From Chelonoidis abingdonii (taxonomy: Eukaryota; Chordata; Testudines; Testudinidae), in assembly GCF_003597395.2 (NCBI RefSeq), contig NC_133778.1:13508943-13572942 (forward strand): DNA of 64,000 bases, given 5' to 3'. A program made the translations under genes and the position numbers. The notes beneath the pieces were generated by a model. It was not told the origin of the DNA, ran no database searches, and saw only the letters and a list, made by a program, of their open reading frames with translations. This document shows, piece after piece, positions 23,016-33,942 of this stretch. Every line of letters begins with the position of its first letter. Position 1 is the first letter of the stretch.

Positions 23016-23051
23016 CTGAATCTGAACTAAATATTTTTTTTTTTACACTGA

Positions 23052-23298
23052 GGCCATGTCTACACTTATCGGGATCGATGCTGCTGCGATCAATGCACCG
23101 AAGGTCGATTTAGTGAGTCTAGTGAAGACCCGCTAAATTGACCGCAGATCACTCTCCATTCGACTTCGATGCTTCGCTGGAACAAGAAGATTAAGGTATA
23201 TCGGCGGGAGAGCGTTTCCTGTCAACGCAGCGCAGTGTAGACACATACCTGGAGCAGCATAACTTAGGTCAACTTACTGCGGTAGTGTAGACAAGGCT
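23052..23298. mobile_element. Harbinger-type MITE (GGCCATGTCTACACT family)
   Basis: Left end GGCCATGTCTACACT; complement of the right end AGCCTTGTCTACACT. The interior includes GGTCGATTTAGTGAGTC and 'GCTAAATTGACCGC', the internal palindrome typical of this turtle family. Flanking trinucleotides TGA and TAT do not give a clear 3-bp duplication. Confidence 0.75.
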
Positions 23299-25154
23299 TA
23301 TTTATTTTAAACGTTATTTTGAGAGAGAGCCCTGAAACAGAATCTAACTTTTGATATACTTGGGATAGTTCAGATCTTGAATTTTGCAGTCATCCTGTAT
23401 TCTTATAATTAGTCAATACAAACAGCTTCTCCAAACTTTCTGCAAGTTCCTATCTTGATCTAGACTTGAATTTCGTTGTTTGGACCCATCTATAATTATT
23501 CTTATTTTCCACTTCTCTTTTCTTTTCTTGGCTTCCCCTCTTCCAGCTGCTGTTCTGATGTTCCCATCTCCCCTGGAAGAATATTCCTGTGCTGCTTTAA
23601 GTTATACCTGGGTTTGAACCAGTCACCAGCAGCCACAGGGATTAGGAAAGCACAAAGATGACATCAGCTTTTGTCTCCACTGAGCTGTGTTTAGCTAAGC
23701 TAGTTGACAATGTATGCCAACAAGATATTTGTGTGAACGATTGTTACTCAACAAACGATGCACAATTTGGCCCTTAATATTTGGTTGTCACGCAGAGTGA
23801 CGCATTGTTTTAAGTCCTCCTCATAATTTAAGAATAAAACTGCATCCTGCATGCGTTTTTATTAGACAAAACATTAGTTCATCTGCTTTTGTTAAGATAA
23901 ATGTTCCTGGAGCTAAGAAACTGGTTTTGAGCTTGAGGCAGATGCATAACACAGTGATAGTTAAAATGGCTGAAACAAGGTTAATTACACCTGTTAATTA
24001 AACAGTTTTCTAGGTCTTTGTTAAATTAAGTGTATTGCAGGGCCATTCATCCATATTAGTTTTTTGTGTGTTTATATTTTTCTGTATATCAAACATCCAC
24101 CATTTAAACACAACAAAATCCAAAGGACGGCCCAGATCTTTGAAGAATAACAAGTCATTTCAAATTCCTCTGAACCCCCACCCTTTTCCTGAGCACATGA
24201 TGCTTGCTTACTTGAGAAGTGTTTGGTCATTTAGCAAATTAACATTACAGAGACTTCTGAAGAGCCGTGTTAATCTAGAAAACCAATTCAAATAACAAAA
24301 AGCCAAGATTGTCAGTAGTACCTAACTTCCCTGAAAAAAAGACCCTACCAAGTTCCTTGTCAGTCTCCACAGCTGCTGGCACCCAGAAGCCTCCTGGACT
24401 ATGCTACTATGTAAATTGCTCCCTAATCCAAGATGATAATTGATAACAAATGCCAGTCATGCAGCCATTGCATACTGCCTAGCATGTACAAGCAAAGTTC
24501 TAGACTCCATCCAGTCCATTTGCTGTGCATGATGTCCAAGGAATGGCACAGAGAGATCCACTGTATGTGTTGTGGGAAGTGGTCTTCCCTGGTTAAATTA
24601 CACTTTCAGATAGACGAGAATTTTAAAGGAACAACATAGCCTGAAGGTGCTTCTCTGGGTGATGTCTCCTTTACAGATCATGGGCAGAGAAAGGGAACCA
24701 TCCCTTATCCTAATTATTTCTTTCTTTATGCTCTGCTGAACTCAAGCAGCTATTAAGAAGTATCACATGCTTTCAATATGGGAGCATATCTCTCCCCTGT
24801 CCCCAACACCATCAGAACACCGATGAGAGGATGGTACCTTCCACACACACCCTACTGTGGCAGTTGGAGTCAGGAGCCCCAAACTCCATGGGGATGACCA
24901 GTGTAGAGAGACTCACTGGTTGCTTAGCTCCAGCAAGGGAATTGGAAAAAAGGGAGTTGGACTTTCAGAATACGGAGGGCTTTGGAACACGATGTGGGAG
25001 ACGGCTGTCTCAAGCTGTGGTGTGGGTATCCAGCATGAAATGTGGTGGTGATGGTGGTTATACTCTGTTCTTTCAGGGATGAGTGAAGGGTTTTCTGTAC
25101 GCTCACAATCCATAACAGGAGTAGAGACCCCTGTGTTTCAGAACATTTGTATGG
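23299..25154. other. Unique sequence
   Basis: No gene or repeat recognised. At 23930-24020 there is a TTAATTA-rich, repeat-free patch (GGTTAATTACACCTGTTAAT) that resembles vertebrate conserved non-coding DNA. Frames near 24.8-25.1 kb overlap on both strands and lack motifs. Confidence 0.5.
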
Positions 25155-25440
25155 GAGGTCGACCTTGTGGTTAAGGCACTGGACAGGAACTCAGGAGATC
25201 TAGGTGCAATTTCTGCCTCTGCCACTGACTTGGACAAGTTATTTGAACTCTGCCTCTCAGTTCCCCATCTGTAAAAGAAGGACAATGATTCTTCCCTTCT
25301 TCTGCTCTGTCTCTGTCTCATCTATTTAGATTAAAAGCTCTTCAGGATGGGGACTGTCTCTTATTATTTGTTTTGCACAGTGCCTAGCAGAGCAGGGGCC
25401 TGATCTTGGCTGGGCACTACTGTAATACAAAGAATAAATC
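25155..25440 (+). repeat. MIR-like SINE, best-preserved copy
   Basis: tRNA-like head: GACCTTGTGGTTAAGGCACT (A-box) and 'GATCTAGGTGCAATTTC' (B-box position). Core: CCACTGACTTGGACAAGTTA, then CCTCTCAGTTCCCCATCTG. Tail: TTAAAAGCTCTTCAGGATGG, GGACTGTCTCTTATTATTTG, CACAGTGCCTAGCAGAGCAG, ending CTGTAATACAAAGAATAAA. The full set of blocks makes this the reference copy for the others in the window. Confidence 0.88.
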
Positions 25441-26062
25441 ATAAGGATAATGTTGTTCGTTTTTCCCATTGAAGTGGGAAATCACAAGGGCAAACAAGAC
25501 TTTAATGACACATATATGCACAGCTTTCCTTCCTGTACCTACCATTAGCACGCTCAGTGAAAGAAATTATAGTGCTCAGTGCAAAATAAGCCATTAGCAG
25601 TACTCTCTCTGTGTACATTACACCCAAACGCATGCGCCGGTGTCATTGACTGGTGATGTGGAAATGTTCTTACAAAGTAGGCATTCATTAATTACACTAA
25701 GATCAAATGCCAAGCCTTTACCCCCATGCTAATGATGTGGAAGATTTTCTTTTACTTGTATTATTTTTCATGTTGATGTGTATTTATTTTTTAGGAGCAA
25801 GGATAAAATGATATTTTTAGTCAAGAGCACTAATTAATAATTCATTCCTGAATAATCATTAAAGCAGCTGATTAAAATGTATGTCTGGCTTCAAAAGGAA
25901 TAATCTTTAAAAGTTGTAAGTGCTTATATAGTCTTTCTATTCCCCTCTTTTCTCTGCTTCCCACTCCGCACAGCAGGCGGTGACGCTTTCATTCACACAT
26001 ACTCTGTTATACGTACAAGAAGTTAATTATTTTAATGCATATAATTTAAAGTAATAGATTCT
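25441..26062. other. Unique sequence, possible conserved non-coding element
   Basis: No repeat recognised. 25660-25930 is AT-rich and dense in ATTAAT/TAATTA/TAATCATTA words with a GCAGCTGATTAAAATG segment. Candidate regulatory element; conservation untested. Confidence 0.45.
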
Positions 26063-26134
26063 AATTTTCAGAGGTTCTGAGCATCTCCCATTGATGTAGA
26101 ATAGGGGGTGCTCAGCCACTCTGGACGTCAGGCC
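26063..26134. repeat. Fold-back element (TTTTCAGAGGTTCTGAGC family)
   Basis: ATTTTCAGAGGTTCTGAGCAT at the left faces GGTGCTCAGCCACTCTGGACG at the right, around 'CTCCCATTGATGTAG'. Same group as the cluster at 62.1-62.6 kb. Confidence 0.6.
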
Positions 26135-26305
26135 TATGATGGAAAGTGTGTGATGTGACACACGACAGCCATAACATCTATAACCTTACAGCCAAAACCC
26201 AGTGCCAAGTCCCATTGGTGTTCTTAGTTACTGCAGAGATCTCAGAATAGGATGTACCATCAGAACACCCCCCACAAAGGGAGGTATAGCAGATTGCGGA
26301 CTCAT

Positions 26306-26929
26306 TGATGCCTCGCCTCCTGCTGGTCATCCAGGGAATAAGCTCTATTCCAGAACTGGAGCACCCTCTTCTGGCCGGTGTCTCGCCTGCCTTAGGCCCA
26401 CGTGTCCCTGCCAGACCCCGGTGCCCTTTATCCTGTGGTTCTGCCCACCACAGTACCCCACGCTCTGGGTCCCCCCTGCCAGGGGAACCCCCAGCCCTTG
26501 ATCCCCATCTTGCCTCAGTGGCTACTGTCCGTCCTCCTCTAGCCCCCGCTCCCTGCGGCAAACTGCAGTCAGCCATGGCCACTCATCATTGGCAAGGAGT
26601 TTGGACCAGCTGCTTCTGCCTAACCCCAGGTCACACCTCCCAGCCCCAGTACCCACATAGGCCTTTATCAAGGCCTCAACCTGGGGAGTTGCCAGGCTGG
26701 AGCTTCCCAGCTCCTCTTGCCCTTCCCCAGCACTGCTTGGCTCCAGGTACCCTATTCCCAGGCAGCCGGGTCCTTCTCTCTCCGCAGCTAGAGAGAGATG
26801 AACCCAGCTCCTCCTTGAGCCCTTCTAAGAGGGCCAGGTGTGGCCTGACTGGGGTGTGGCCTCAGCTGTGGCTGCCTCCCCAGTCAGCCCAACCTTCCTC
26901 CATCAGAGTGGGGTAACTACCCCGCTACA
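26306..26929 (-). mobile_element. GC-rich solo LTR-like element
   Basis: About 620 bp, GC-rich and pyrimidine-biased on the plus strand. On the minus strand it begins TGTAGCGGGGTAGTTACCCC, an LTR-like TG start with a short hairpin, and its word order ('CACCCTCTTCTGGCCGGTGTC' at 26362-26382 on the plus strand) is one I recognise from turtle LTRs. The left boundary (about 26306) is uncertain and no target duplication was found. It hosts open frames of 203 codons (26305-26916, plus) and 134 codons (26178-26582, minus). Their Pro/Ser/Leu-rich, motif-free sequence is what CCC/CTG-rich DNA gives by chance. Confidence 0.55.
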
Positions 26930-27853
26930 GGAAGGTAGAGAGGCTGAGCATCAGCCTTCCTTGATGAGACGTGCATGCTCTGTAGACCGTAGGAGCAGCA
27001 CTACAGCTTAGCCTACTGATGTCACGTTGTCACTAGGCACTGTAACAGTAAATGTAAAGATCTTGCATGAATGGTGTCACATCAGAATGTAATGACGTCC
27101 TAAAAAGGCCAAAACTCTCTTGGGAGGAACCTCTGTTTTCAATGCCCCACTTAACTGTTTAAGTTCCACACTTGACCCATAGGCCAGCAGACTACCAAGC
27201 GTCGTTTTAACCAGGGGAGAAATTTAGGGAGATCAGCTCCCAAATTTCCCTTTAGCTCTGAACTTCTAGGTGTATTTGGAATATGTCACTCTCACACACT
27301 GTGTTTTTGTTTTGGTTTGGTTCTTTTCTTGGGGGGGGGAGGGGTTGTTTAATGTTTTTTCCCCCTTTAATCTTTCTTTGGAGAAAAAATTAAAGGAAGC
27401 CAGCTAAAAAAGAAAAGTAATTGAAGTCCTCAGTGAATGTATACTGTGTAAGACCACCGGTAGGGGCAGATTTGTCATGGTAAATTTGAGCACAAAACAT
27501 TTGGTTGTCACTGTAAAGTGCCAAAAAATGACAAAACAGCAATAAAAACGAACCAAATCCGGAACCCTGAGCACCAGCGTCTCTACCATAAGCGACATAT
27601 TTGTAGGATGCCATCTCATACCTTCTTGAGTGTCATATAGCCAGTGCCCTTTACCCCTTAGCCTAGTCCCTTTCTAGAGCTAGAGATAGTCAAGTATCTT
27701 GGTATTTGACATTTTAGAGAGCACTCATTACTAACCTTTCCCCTTTTAGCTGATCTTGTTCATCCTGGTGATGTAATAGTGGCAGTATGTGGAATTATAA
27801 CCACTTCCATTGGTCTGGTCCTGTTCCTTCACTCTTCTACTTTTCTCTCGCTC
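26930..27853. other. No recognisable feature
   Basis: Unique, with a G9 run near 27332. No gene. Confidence 0.55.
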
Positions 27854-27930
27854 GGCCTAGATCCTCAGCTGTTGTAAATTGGCATAAATCCATCGAAGTG
27901 CCATTAATCTACACCAGGTGGATCTGGGCC
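27854..27930. repeat. 77-bp fold-back element (GATCCTCAGCTG family)
   Basis: GGCCTAGATCCTCAGCTGTTG at the left and CTACACCAGGTGGATCTGGGCC at the right pair around 'CATAAATCCATCGAAGTGCC'. Other copies: 28412-28489 and 30547-30621. Confidence 0.7.
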
Positions 27931-28411
27931 AGACAGACTCTGTGCCTCTCTCAATTTATTCATTCCCAGACTCCTTTTTAAATATATCTTCATTTGAATA
28001 AAAGGCACCTTCCTTTTTTCCAGTGTAAATCACATGAAACCCTAACAGACCTGAAGTGCTTGTAGTAGTCCCAAAAAAAGCATTGTGAAAAAAAAATAGT
28101 GGTATTACTTGACAGACTGTCCTGACTCTTGCTGTTGTATCATGTTTTTTCTGAACTCTAGTGTCATATCTGTGTTAATGCAGATATGCTATCACACAAT
28201 GTGAAACAAAGTCATGTTACATGCACTGTGGGCAATGTTCAACTGTTAACTCGTGTGTATTTACATTCCAAACTAAGTGACCTGCAAATTCTAGGTTAAA
28301 ATGGTGAAAGAAAATAGTTTTAAAGAGAAGAGGTGCTAAAAAACATTTAGAACAGAGAAATCTTAATTTTCCAGCACCATCTGAAACTGGGAGACCCCAT
28401 CAAAATGTATA
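27931..28411. other. No recognisable feature
   Basis: AT-rich unique sequence. Confidence 0.55.
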
Positions 28412-28489
28412 GGGATAGATCCTCAGCTGCTGTAAATCGATGCAGTCCACTGATGGAACTATACAATACACCAGCTGAAGATCTGACCC
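28412..28489. repeat. 78-bp fold-back element (GATCCTCAGCTG family)
   Basis: GGGATAGATCCTCAGCTGCTG at the left, ACACCAGCTGAAGATCTGACCC at the right. A near-complete palindrome. Confidence 0.72.
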
Positions 28490-28567
28490 ATAATTTAAAA
28501 ACATGCATGTAGAGTTAAGGGAATAAGGGAGCTGTTGATTTCTCAGTAATTGGCTCAGGTTCACTGA

Positions 28568-28657
28568 GGGTACATCTGTATTTAAAAAGTGGCCTTGGGA
28601 CAGCTGTGCCACTGTCGTGCTTTAATGAAGACAGTCTAAGTGGATGGAAGAGAGCTA
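28568..28657. mobile_element. Harbinger-type MITE, left part only
   Basis: GGGTACATCTGTATTTAAAA then ACAGCTGTGCCACTGTCGTGC and GCTTTAATGAAGACAGTC match the left half of a turtle MITE in the 'TGTCTACACT' group. It stops where a CR1 3' tail begins (28658). The right half is absent beyond the CR1. Confidence 0.6.
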
Positions 28658-29290
28658 TCATAGAATAGAATAATAGAATATCAGGGTTGGAAGAGACCTC
28701 AGGAGGTCATCTAGTCCAACCCCCTGCTCAAAGCAGGACCAACACCAACTAAATCATCCCAGCCAGGGCTTTGTCAAGCTAGACCTTAAAAACCTCTAAG
28801 GATGGAGATTCCACCACCTCCATAGGTAACCCAATCCAGTGCTTCACCACCCTCCTAGTGAAATAGCGTTTCCTAATATCCAACCTAGACCTCCCGCACT
28901 GCAACTTGAAACCATTGCTTCTTGCTCTTTCATCTGCCACTACTGAGAACAGCTGAGCTCCCTCCTCTTTGGATCCCCCTTTCAGGTAGCTGAAGGCTGC
29001 TATCAAATCCCCCCTCACTTTTCACTTCTGCAGACTAAATAACCCCAGTTCCTTCAGCCTCTCCTTCTAAGTCATGTGCCTCAGCCCCATAATCATTTTC
29101 ATTGTCCTCTGCTCGACTCTCTCCAATTTGTCCACATCCTTTCTGTAACTGGGGACCAAAACTGGATGCAATACTCCAGGTGTGGCCTCACCAGTGACGA
29201 ATAGAGGGGAATAATCACTTCCCTTGATCTGCTGGCAGTGCTCCTTCTAATACAGCCCAATATGCCATTAGCCTTCTTAGCAACAAGGGA
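28658..29290 (-). pseudogene. CR1 LINE ORF2 C-terminus and 3' end
   Basis: Starts on the plus strand with the complement of the ATTCTATG tail (ATAGAATAGAATAATAGAAT) and GGTTGGAAGAGACCTCAGG. Minus-strand frames give '[45 protein letters not shown]' split over 28779-29018. Upstream is '[43 protein letters not shown]' (29150-29290), the CR1 thumb region. Few disruptions make it the youngest-looking CR1 here. It is 5' truncated at about 29290. The motif text follows the sequence in this window only. Confidence 0.93.
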
Positions 29291-29334
29291 AATTGGTCCA
29301 ATAAAAGATGTTACCTCACCCAACTTGTCTCTCT
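29291..29334 (+). repeat. Fragment of a common amniote repeat
   Basis: ATTGGTCCAATAAAAGATGT then TACCTCACCCAACTTGTC is a word string I recognise as a repeated amniote sequence. Family not named. Confidence 0.55.
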
Positions 29335-30546
29335 TACTGATGTTAGTCCACTGCCTCGCAGGCAGGTGACCACAATCACAACTGACACCTTAGAGAGGAT
29401 TGGCTGGGCATGGAAACAACATATTCATCCCTTGAAGGTGGTGCATGTAGGTCAAGGACGAGGCAGAGGGACAATGTGGGGAGGGTTACACTGGTGCCAC
29501 CTCGTCTGTGTTTGTTCTGTGTGCAGAACTCCTCCCAGAAGCACTAAATTCTCTTAGAGCCGTTGCTGCGTTTAAAAATAAAAAGGCTCCTAGACTGATA
29601 TCTCATAAACTACATATTGGCCTGGATGATGATTATGTACTTTTATAGCTCATAAGCAATCCCCAGAAGAAGAGGATGTATAATAGCAACACTGACATTT
29701 AACTAGAGCAGCACTACTTTATCTGGGGCAGTGTTAATTTGTTCATCAGAGCTGCTATAATTTATTAATGTATGTATTCTTTTCAAAATGTAAAAGTGCT
29801 TTTGTTGACAAACAACAAATGGTTAGTCTGATACAATAGCAAACATGGGTAACAAGGAAACTGGTCAAGGATGTTCAGGCACAAGAACAGTTCCTGTCGC
29901 TTTGTATTGGCTGCCTTTTGAAACAAGTACATGGCTCTGTTCCTTTGTTCACCTGCCTTTTAAAAAACTCAGACTCATGGGATGTACATAGAGCTTCAAG
30001 AGTTTACGTCTGCACCCACTGAAGTAATTGCAAAACTCCCGTTGTCATCAACTGCTGAGGCATTGGATATTAATTCTGCATTTGTACATTTACAAGCTCT
30101 AGCATCTTTCACACCCATCCCACGGCATCTTTATTGTGACAGGTTGCATTGTAGTTAAAGGGATGCTGTCAGCTTACATTTGGCCCCTACACCGCATAAT
30201 GTATAAATAAGCTTTCGTACAATCCCAAGACTAAGCGAACTATTTCCACAAACATATTTATTTAAAATTGCATTGAGAACAATTGTCCTTAAACAAGTAA
30301 AGTTTCTTCTCCAGCAGTTGACATTCAAGCATTGGCAGCCCTGATAACCAAAAGATGCAATCGGTGTATTGATTTTCATGGCCCAAACTGAGAGAACTGT
30401 AAAAAATTAAGACCATAACAGTGATAGAAAACCGATTGTTAGCTTTTAGTAATCCTGAAGAGTTTTTAAAATGTATAGAGCTCCTTTAATAGTAATGAGG
30501 GGAATGAGAAGATTCGGTGTTTCGGCTCAATATGCCTTTACGTTCA
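29335..30546. other. No recognisable feature
   Basis: Unique sequence, AT-rich. Short frames without motifs. Confidence 0.55.
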
Positions 30547-30621
30547 GGGGCCAAATCCTCAAGAGGTGCAAATCCAGTCAGTGGACCAATGCTGGCTGAC
30601 ATCAGCTGAGGATCTTGCCCC
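30547..30621. repeat. 75-bp fold-back element (GATCCTCAGCTG family)
   Basis: GGGGCCAAATCCTCAAGAGG at the left, CATCAGCTGAGGATCTTGCCC at the right. Same family as 27854 and 28412. Confidence 0.65.
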
Positions 30622-31352
30622 AGGTGCTTAGAAGAACTTTTTGAACTCTTCATTTACCTCTTTTCTGCCTACAAATTTCTTTCCTCCTCTCTTTCTGTAA
30701 CCAGACCTACCCTATGACCTTGAGCACATCCTGACCGTTTCCTGACTCCCCAGATTTTCTGCTTGCCTGCTCTAACTAATCTCTCCCCAACTACCAACAT
30801 GCCCGACATCTCCCAGATCTCTCTCCCCCTTCTCCATGAGCTCCACACTTCACCATCTCCATTATTGGTCACCACTCCTACTGCCTTTCTTCCAGCAGGC
30901 TCCTTGACTGCCATGTCTGTCTCTCCCTCCATGACCCCAGTAACCTGACCCTAATTTTGAAGATATTAAATAGAGGGCACCTGAGTATCTGACAAATTAG
31001 TGTTTTGGTCCAAGTCTGTTTTCAATTACTGTCCATCCATGAGCTTCCCTAGGTTAGAGTCATAATCATTGTAGTTTCCCATCCCTGTTCTGAATTATCA
31101 AAGTTTGTAGGTCTAGCAGAGATTGCTTGGTCTTCACAACATTAGGTCAGCATAAATCGGAGCCTTTTGGGCAGGTTGAGTTGGGGGGGGTTGGTTTTTA
31201 TCTCCACTCATCCTTTTAAAAAAATATAAATAAAAGTTTTGCAAAGGAAGACGTTGATTTTGCAACAAAGGTGAGAGCCCTTCTTCATCACAGATGCAGA
31301 TTCTTACTGTAGTCAGTTCTGCTGCTCACAGAGATGCACGTGGTGGCTCTTA
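30622..31352. other. Pyrimidine-rich unique sequence
   Basis: 30655-30950 is strongly C/T-biased (CCTCCTCTCTTTCTG and similar). It gives overlapping frames on both strands with no motif. No repeat recognised. Confidence 0.5.
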
Positions 31353-31448
31353 CATTCCTAAATGTTAAGGTCAGAAGGGACCATTGTGATCATCTAGTCT
31401 GAGCATCTTGTACCACAGGCCAGAGAAGAATTTCACCCAGTTATTAGT
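31353..31448 (-). repeat. CR1 3'-end fragment, second subfamily
   Basis: AAGGTCAGAAGGGACCATTG, TGATCATCTAGTCTGAGC and CACAGGCCAGAGAAGAATTTC are the complement of a CR1 subfamily terminus ending 'ATGGTCCCTTCTGGCCTT'. Confidence 0.82.
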
Positions 31449-32049
31449 GCTTTCTTCAAATCTTCTGCCAATAAGTGAGGAGGTACCCTTTGAGCCCCCA
31501 GCTGCCAACGTGTAGTTGAAACATTAAAAAAGAGCGATATTTTCCTTTCCATTAGCTGCAATATACAGGTTTTCTCTCCCATAAAATGATGGGAAAAGAG
31601 GAGACTGTGTTGAAGGAAATGGACCTTTTTGTCTAATGCACTGTAGAGATTGACCCTGGTGTGTAGTCATGGGTAGTGAGGCCTTGTGAGATAATTCTTC
31701 AGGACTCAATTCAGCCAATCATCCCTATTCAGGTAAGCATGTGCTTAAAGTTAAACATATACATAAACTTCTCCATTTTTGCTATCACTTACAGTGTTCA
31801 GATTATTTCTTATGCTCTATCAATTTCCCCTCCCTTCTCATCTCCACTCGCATGCTTTCCTTTAGTTTAGGTTAATGTGTAACCACGTATTACATTCTAC
31901 TCATAGACCAACATAGCTCCTTTAGTGGCTGCTAATGGCATCATTGGCCTTGGCATCGTGTTAGTATTAACATACTTATTAATATTCCAGTTGTAAATAT
32001 TCAGTGGTTGGGAATTACTGAAAGTTTCTATCATTGAGAAGAGCCTCGG
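31449..32049. other. No recognisable feature
   Basis: Unique sequence leading into the tandem duplication. Confidence 0.55.
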
Positions 32050-32153
32050 CTTCAGTAGGGCCCAAAGCATCAGAGAGTTTATGATATTTACTGTCAATAA
32101 ACTTCAGTAGGGCCCAAAGCATCAGAGAGTTTATGATATTTACTGTCAATAAA
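32050..32153. repeat. Perfect 52-bp tandem duplication
   Basis: The unit starting CTTCAGTAGGGCCCAAAGC and ending ACTGTCAATAAA occurs at 32050-32101 and again, without a mismatch, at 32102-32153. A 3-base CTT follows, which could be the start of a third unit. Identical copies in otherwise worn DNA indicate a recent event, or a local assembly duplication. Confidence 0.95.
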
Positions 32154-33942
32154 CTTTAATTGTGTCAGCAAGGGGGCAGAAAACTGCAGACTTGAAAATG
32201 TGTGAAGAGCTTGCAAACTAGAAGGGCTAATTATTTATTTACTTTTGGATGGATACTACAGTATAAAACCCACTGATAACGATAATTGGGGTGACTTCAT
32301 TCTGCGTTCACTCGGTTAACACATAAAAGGAACCATCTTTTTTTAATCTAAAATTTGACATAAATAAACTGGTTTCATTAGTTTCATTGAGAAGATAGAA
32401 AACAAAAAGCAATGAGCTTGTATGTTTCTATAAAGTGGGATACCGGCTTAATTCATCTGCTGAAGGTTTAATGGGGTTTGATTCTGATCTTGCTTATACT
32501 GCTTCTAATTCAGGTGATTCCCTAGTGATGTTGGTGGATGTAAAACAGGAGATGAGAATCATGCCCAGTAGCTGTAAAACAATCAGCAGTGTGCCAAATG
32601 ATCAGAAGGTAATTTGGGTAATTGGAAAAAAAAAAAAAAGGTATTTGTCAAGTCAAAGAGACAGCAGAAAAAAAAATCATACTGTGTTTCTGTCCACTAC
32701 AATAAATCCACAGTCTAAGATAATTATCCACAAAAGAATGCTTTTGACAAGACTGTGACATATAGTAACAATTGGCTTGTGACTCTGTGCTTAACGGATT
32801 GCCAAGCCAAATTGGTGGGTTTTTTGACCAATATTTAGGAACACTGCCCAAACCCTGTTAGTACACACTAACAAACAGTTTATGGTTCTACACAAATATA
32901 TGTAAATGTACTGCATTAGCAATTTTATTCTATTTTATCACATGCCAAGCAGAGAGATGTGATGAATAAGTCATCCCTTTTTAGTGCAGTTAGAAATCTT
33001 GCATACTTGACAGAATGCAAAAAGACTATTTTAGAATTATTCCATTATTCCGATTGTGTTTAATGTTTAACATCCTTGCTTATTATATATTGGAAAACAA
33101 ATAAGTGGGAGACCCAAAGCTGTCATACATTTAGGTACGCTATTTGCTAAATACATCTTTCATTATCTGGAGGATCCTTCCCTTTACTTTGGTATTAGAA
33201 GCCATACAGGGGATGTGGGATAAAGGTGGCAGTATATCACCTCTTTGCCGCCCTGGTGTCATGGATGAGGGAGCAGCAATGCAATCTCTGTCGTAAATTA
33301 TAGCATCTTTGGGGCTGCTCTAGTTTATGCTATCAGGAAAGGCTCTCAATCTACTGGCTGATGATTATCTAGCATGCTGGGCACTCCAATCCCCACCTCT
33401 CCCCACCAGTGGCACAACCTCATTCCTGACACGTACATTATACTGATCAGGGTGGCATAGACCCAGTGCAGCCAGCTTTATGCTGTTTGGGGATTTCCCC
33501 ACTACAGGGGAATCTTCAACTTCCGCTTGGAGGCAGGTTAAAGGTAACGATGTAGAAAGTGACCTTACAGGGAGCTGAGGACCAGGCTTGAACTAGAGAT
33601 ACTGGACCTGATTCTTCACAGGGATTACTCTGCTTTTACTAGGGGATAACACTGTGGGTGTCAGTGTAGTGACTCCAGCATGATGCAGCAGCTAACAGAG
33701 GGGAGAATTGGGGCTACTAATTCTAACTATGCCAAAAGAATGTCACTACCACTAAATTTGGCACCCCTCCAAAAAAAGAAGAAAGATGGAAATTTGATTC
33801 TGCCAATACAGTGGTGCTTGCACATTTAAGCCAGGAATGGAATAGATTGCAAGCTGAACTCAATGGAGTGGAGGGCATAGTTGTTATTATGCCACCTTTC
33901 TGCCCTCTGTATTCAAGGGCTGGCCAGTGGTCTCAGATGTGC
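32154..33942. other. No recognisable gene
   Basis: Mostly unique and AT-rich. An A13 run lies at about 32627-32639. 33240-33540 looks repeat-like (GC-richer, 'GGGGATTTCCCCACTACAGG') but I cannot assign it. Confidence 0.5.

Noticed and set aside
26305..26916. 203-codon plus-strand frame as a proline-rich protein gene
   Set aside because: Coincides with a GC-rich LTR-like repeat; low-complexity Pro/Ser/Leu content expected by chance.
30655..30950. Processed pseudogene in the pyrimidine-rich stretch
   Set aside because: No protein similarity recognised, no A-tail and no target duplication.
32050..32153. CRISPR array
   Set aside because: Two directly abutting units with no spacers, in vertebrate DNA.
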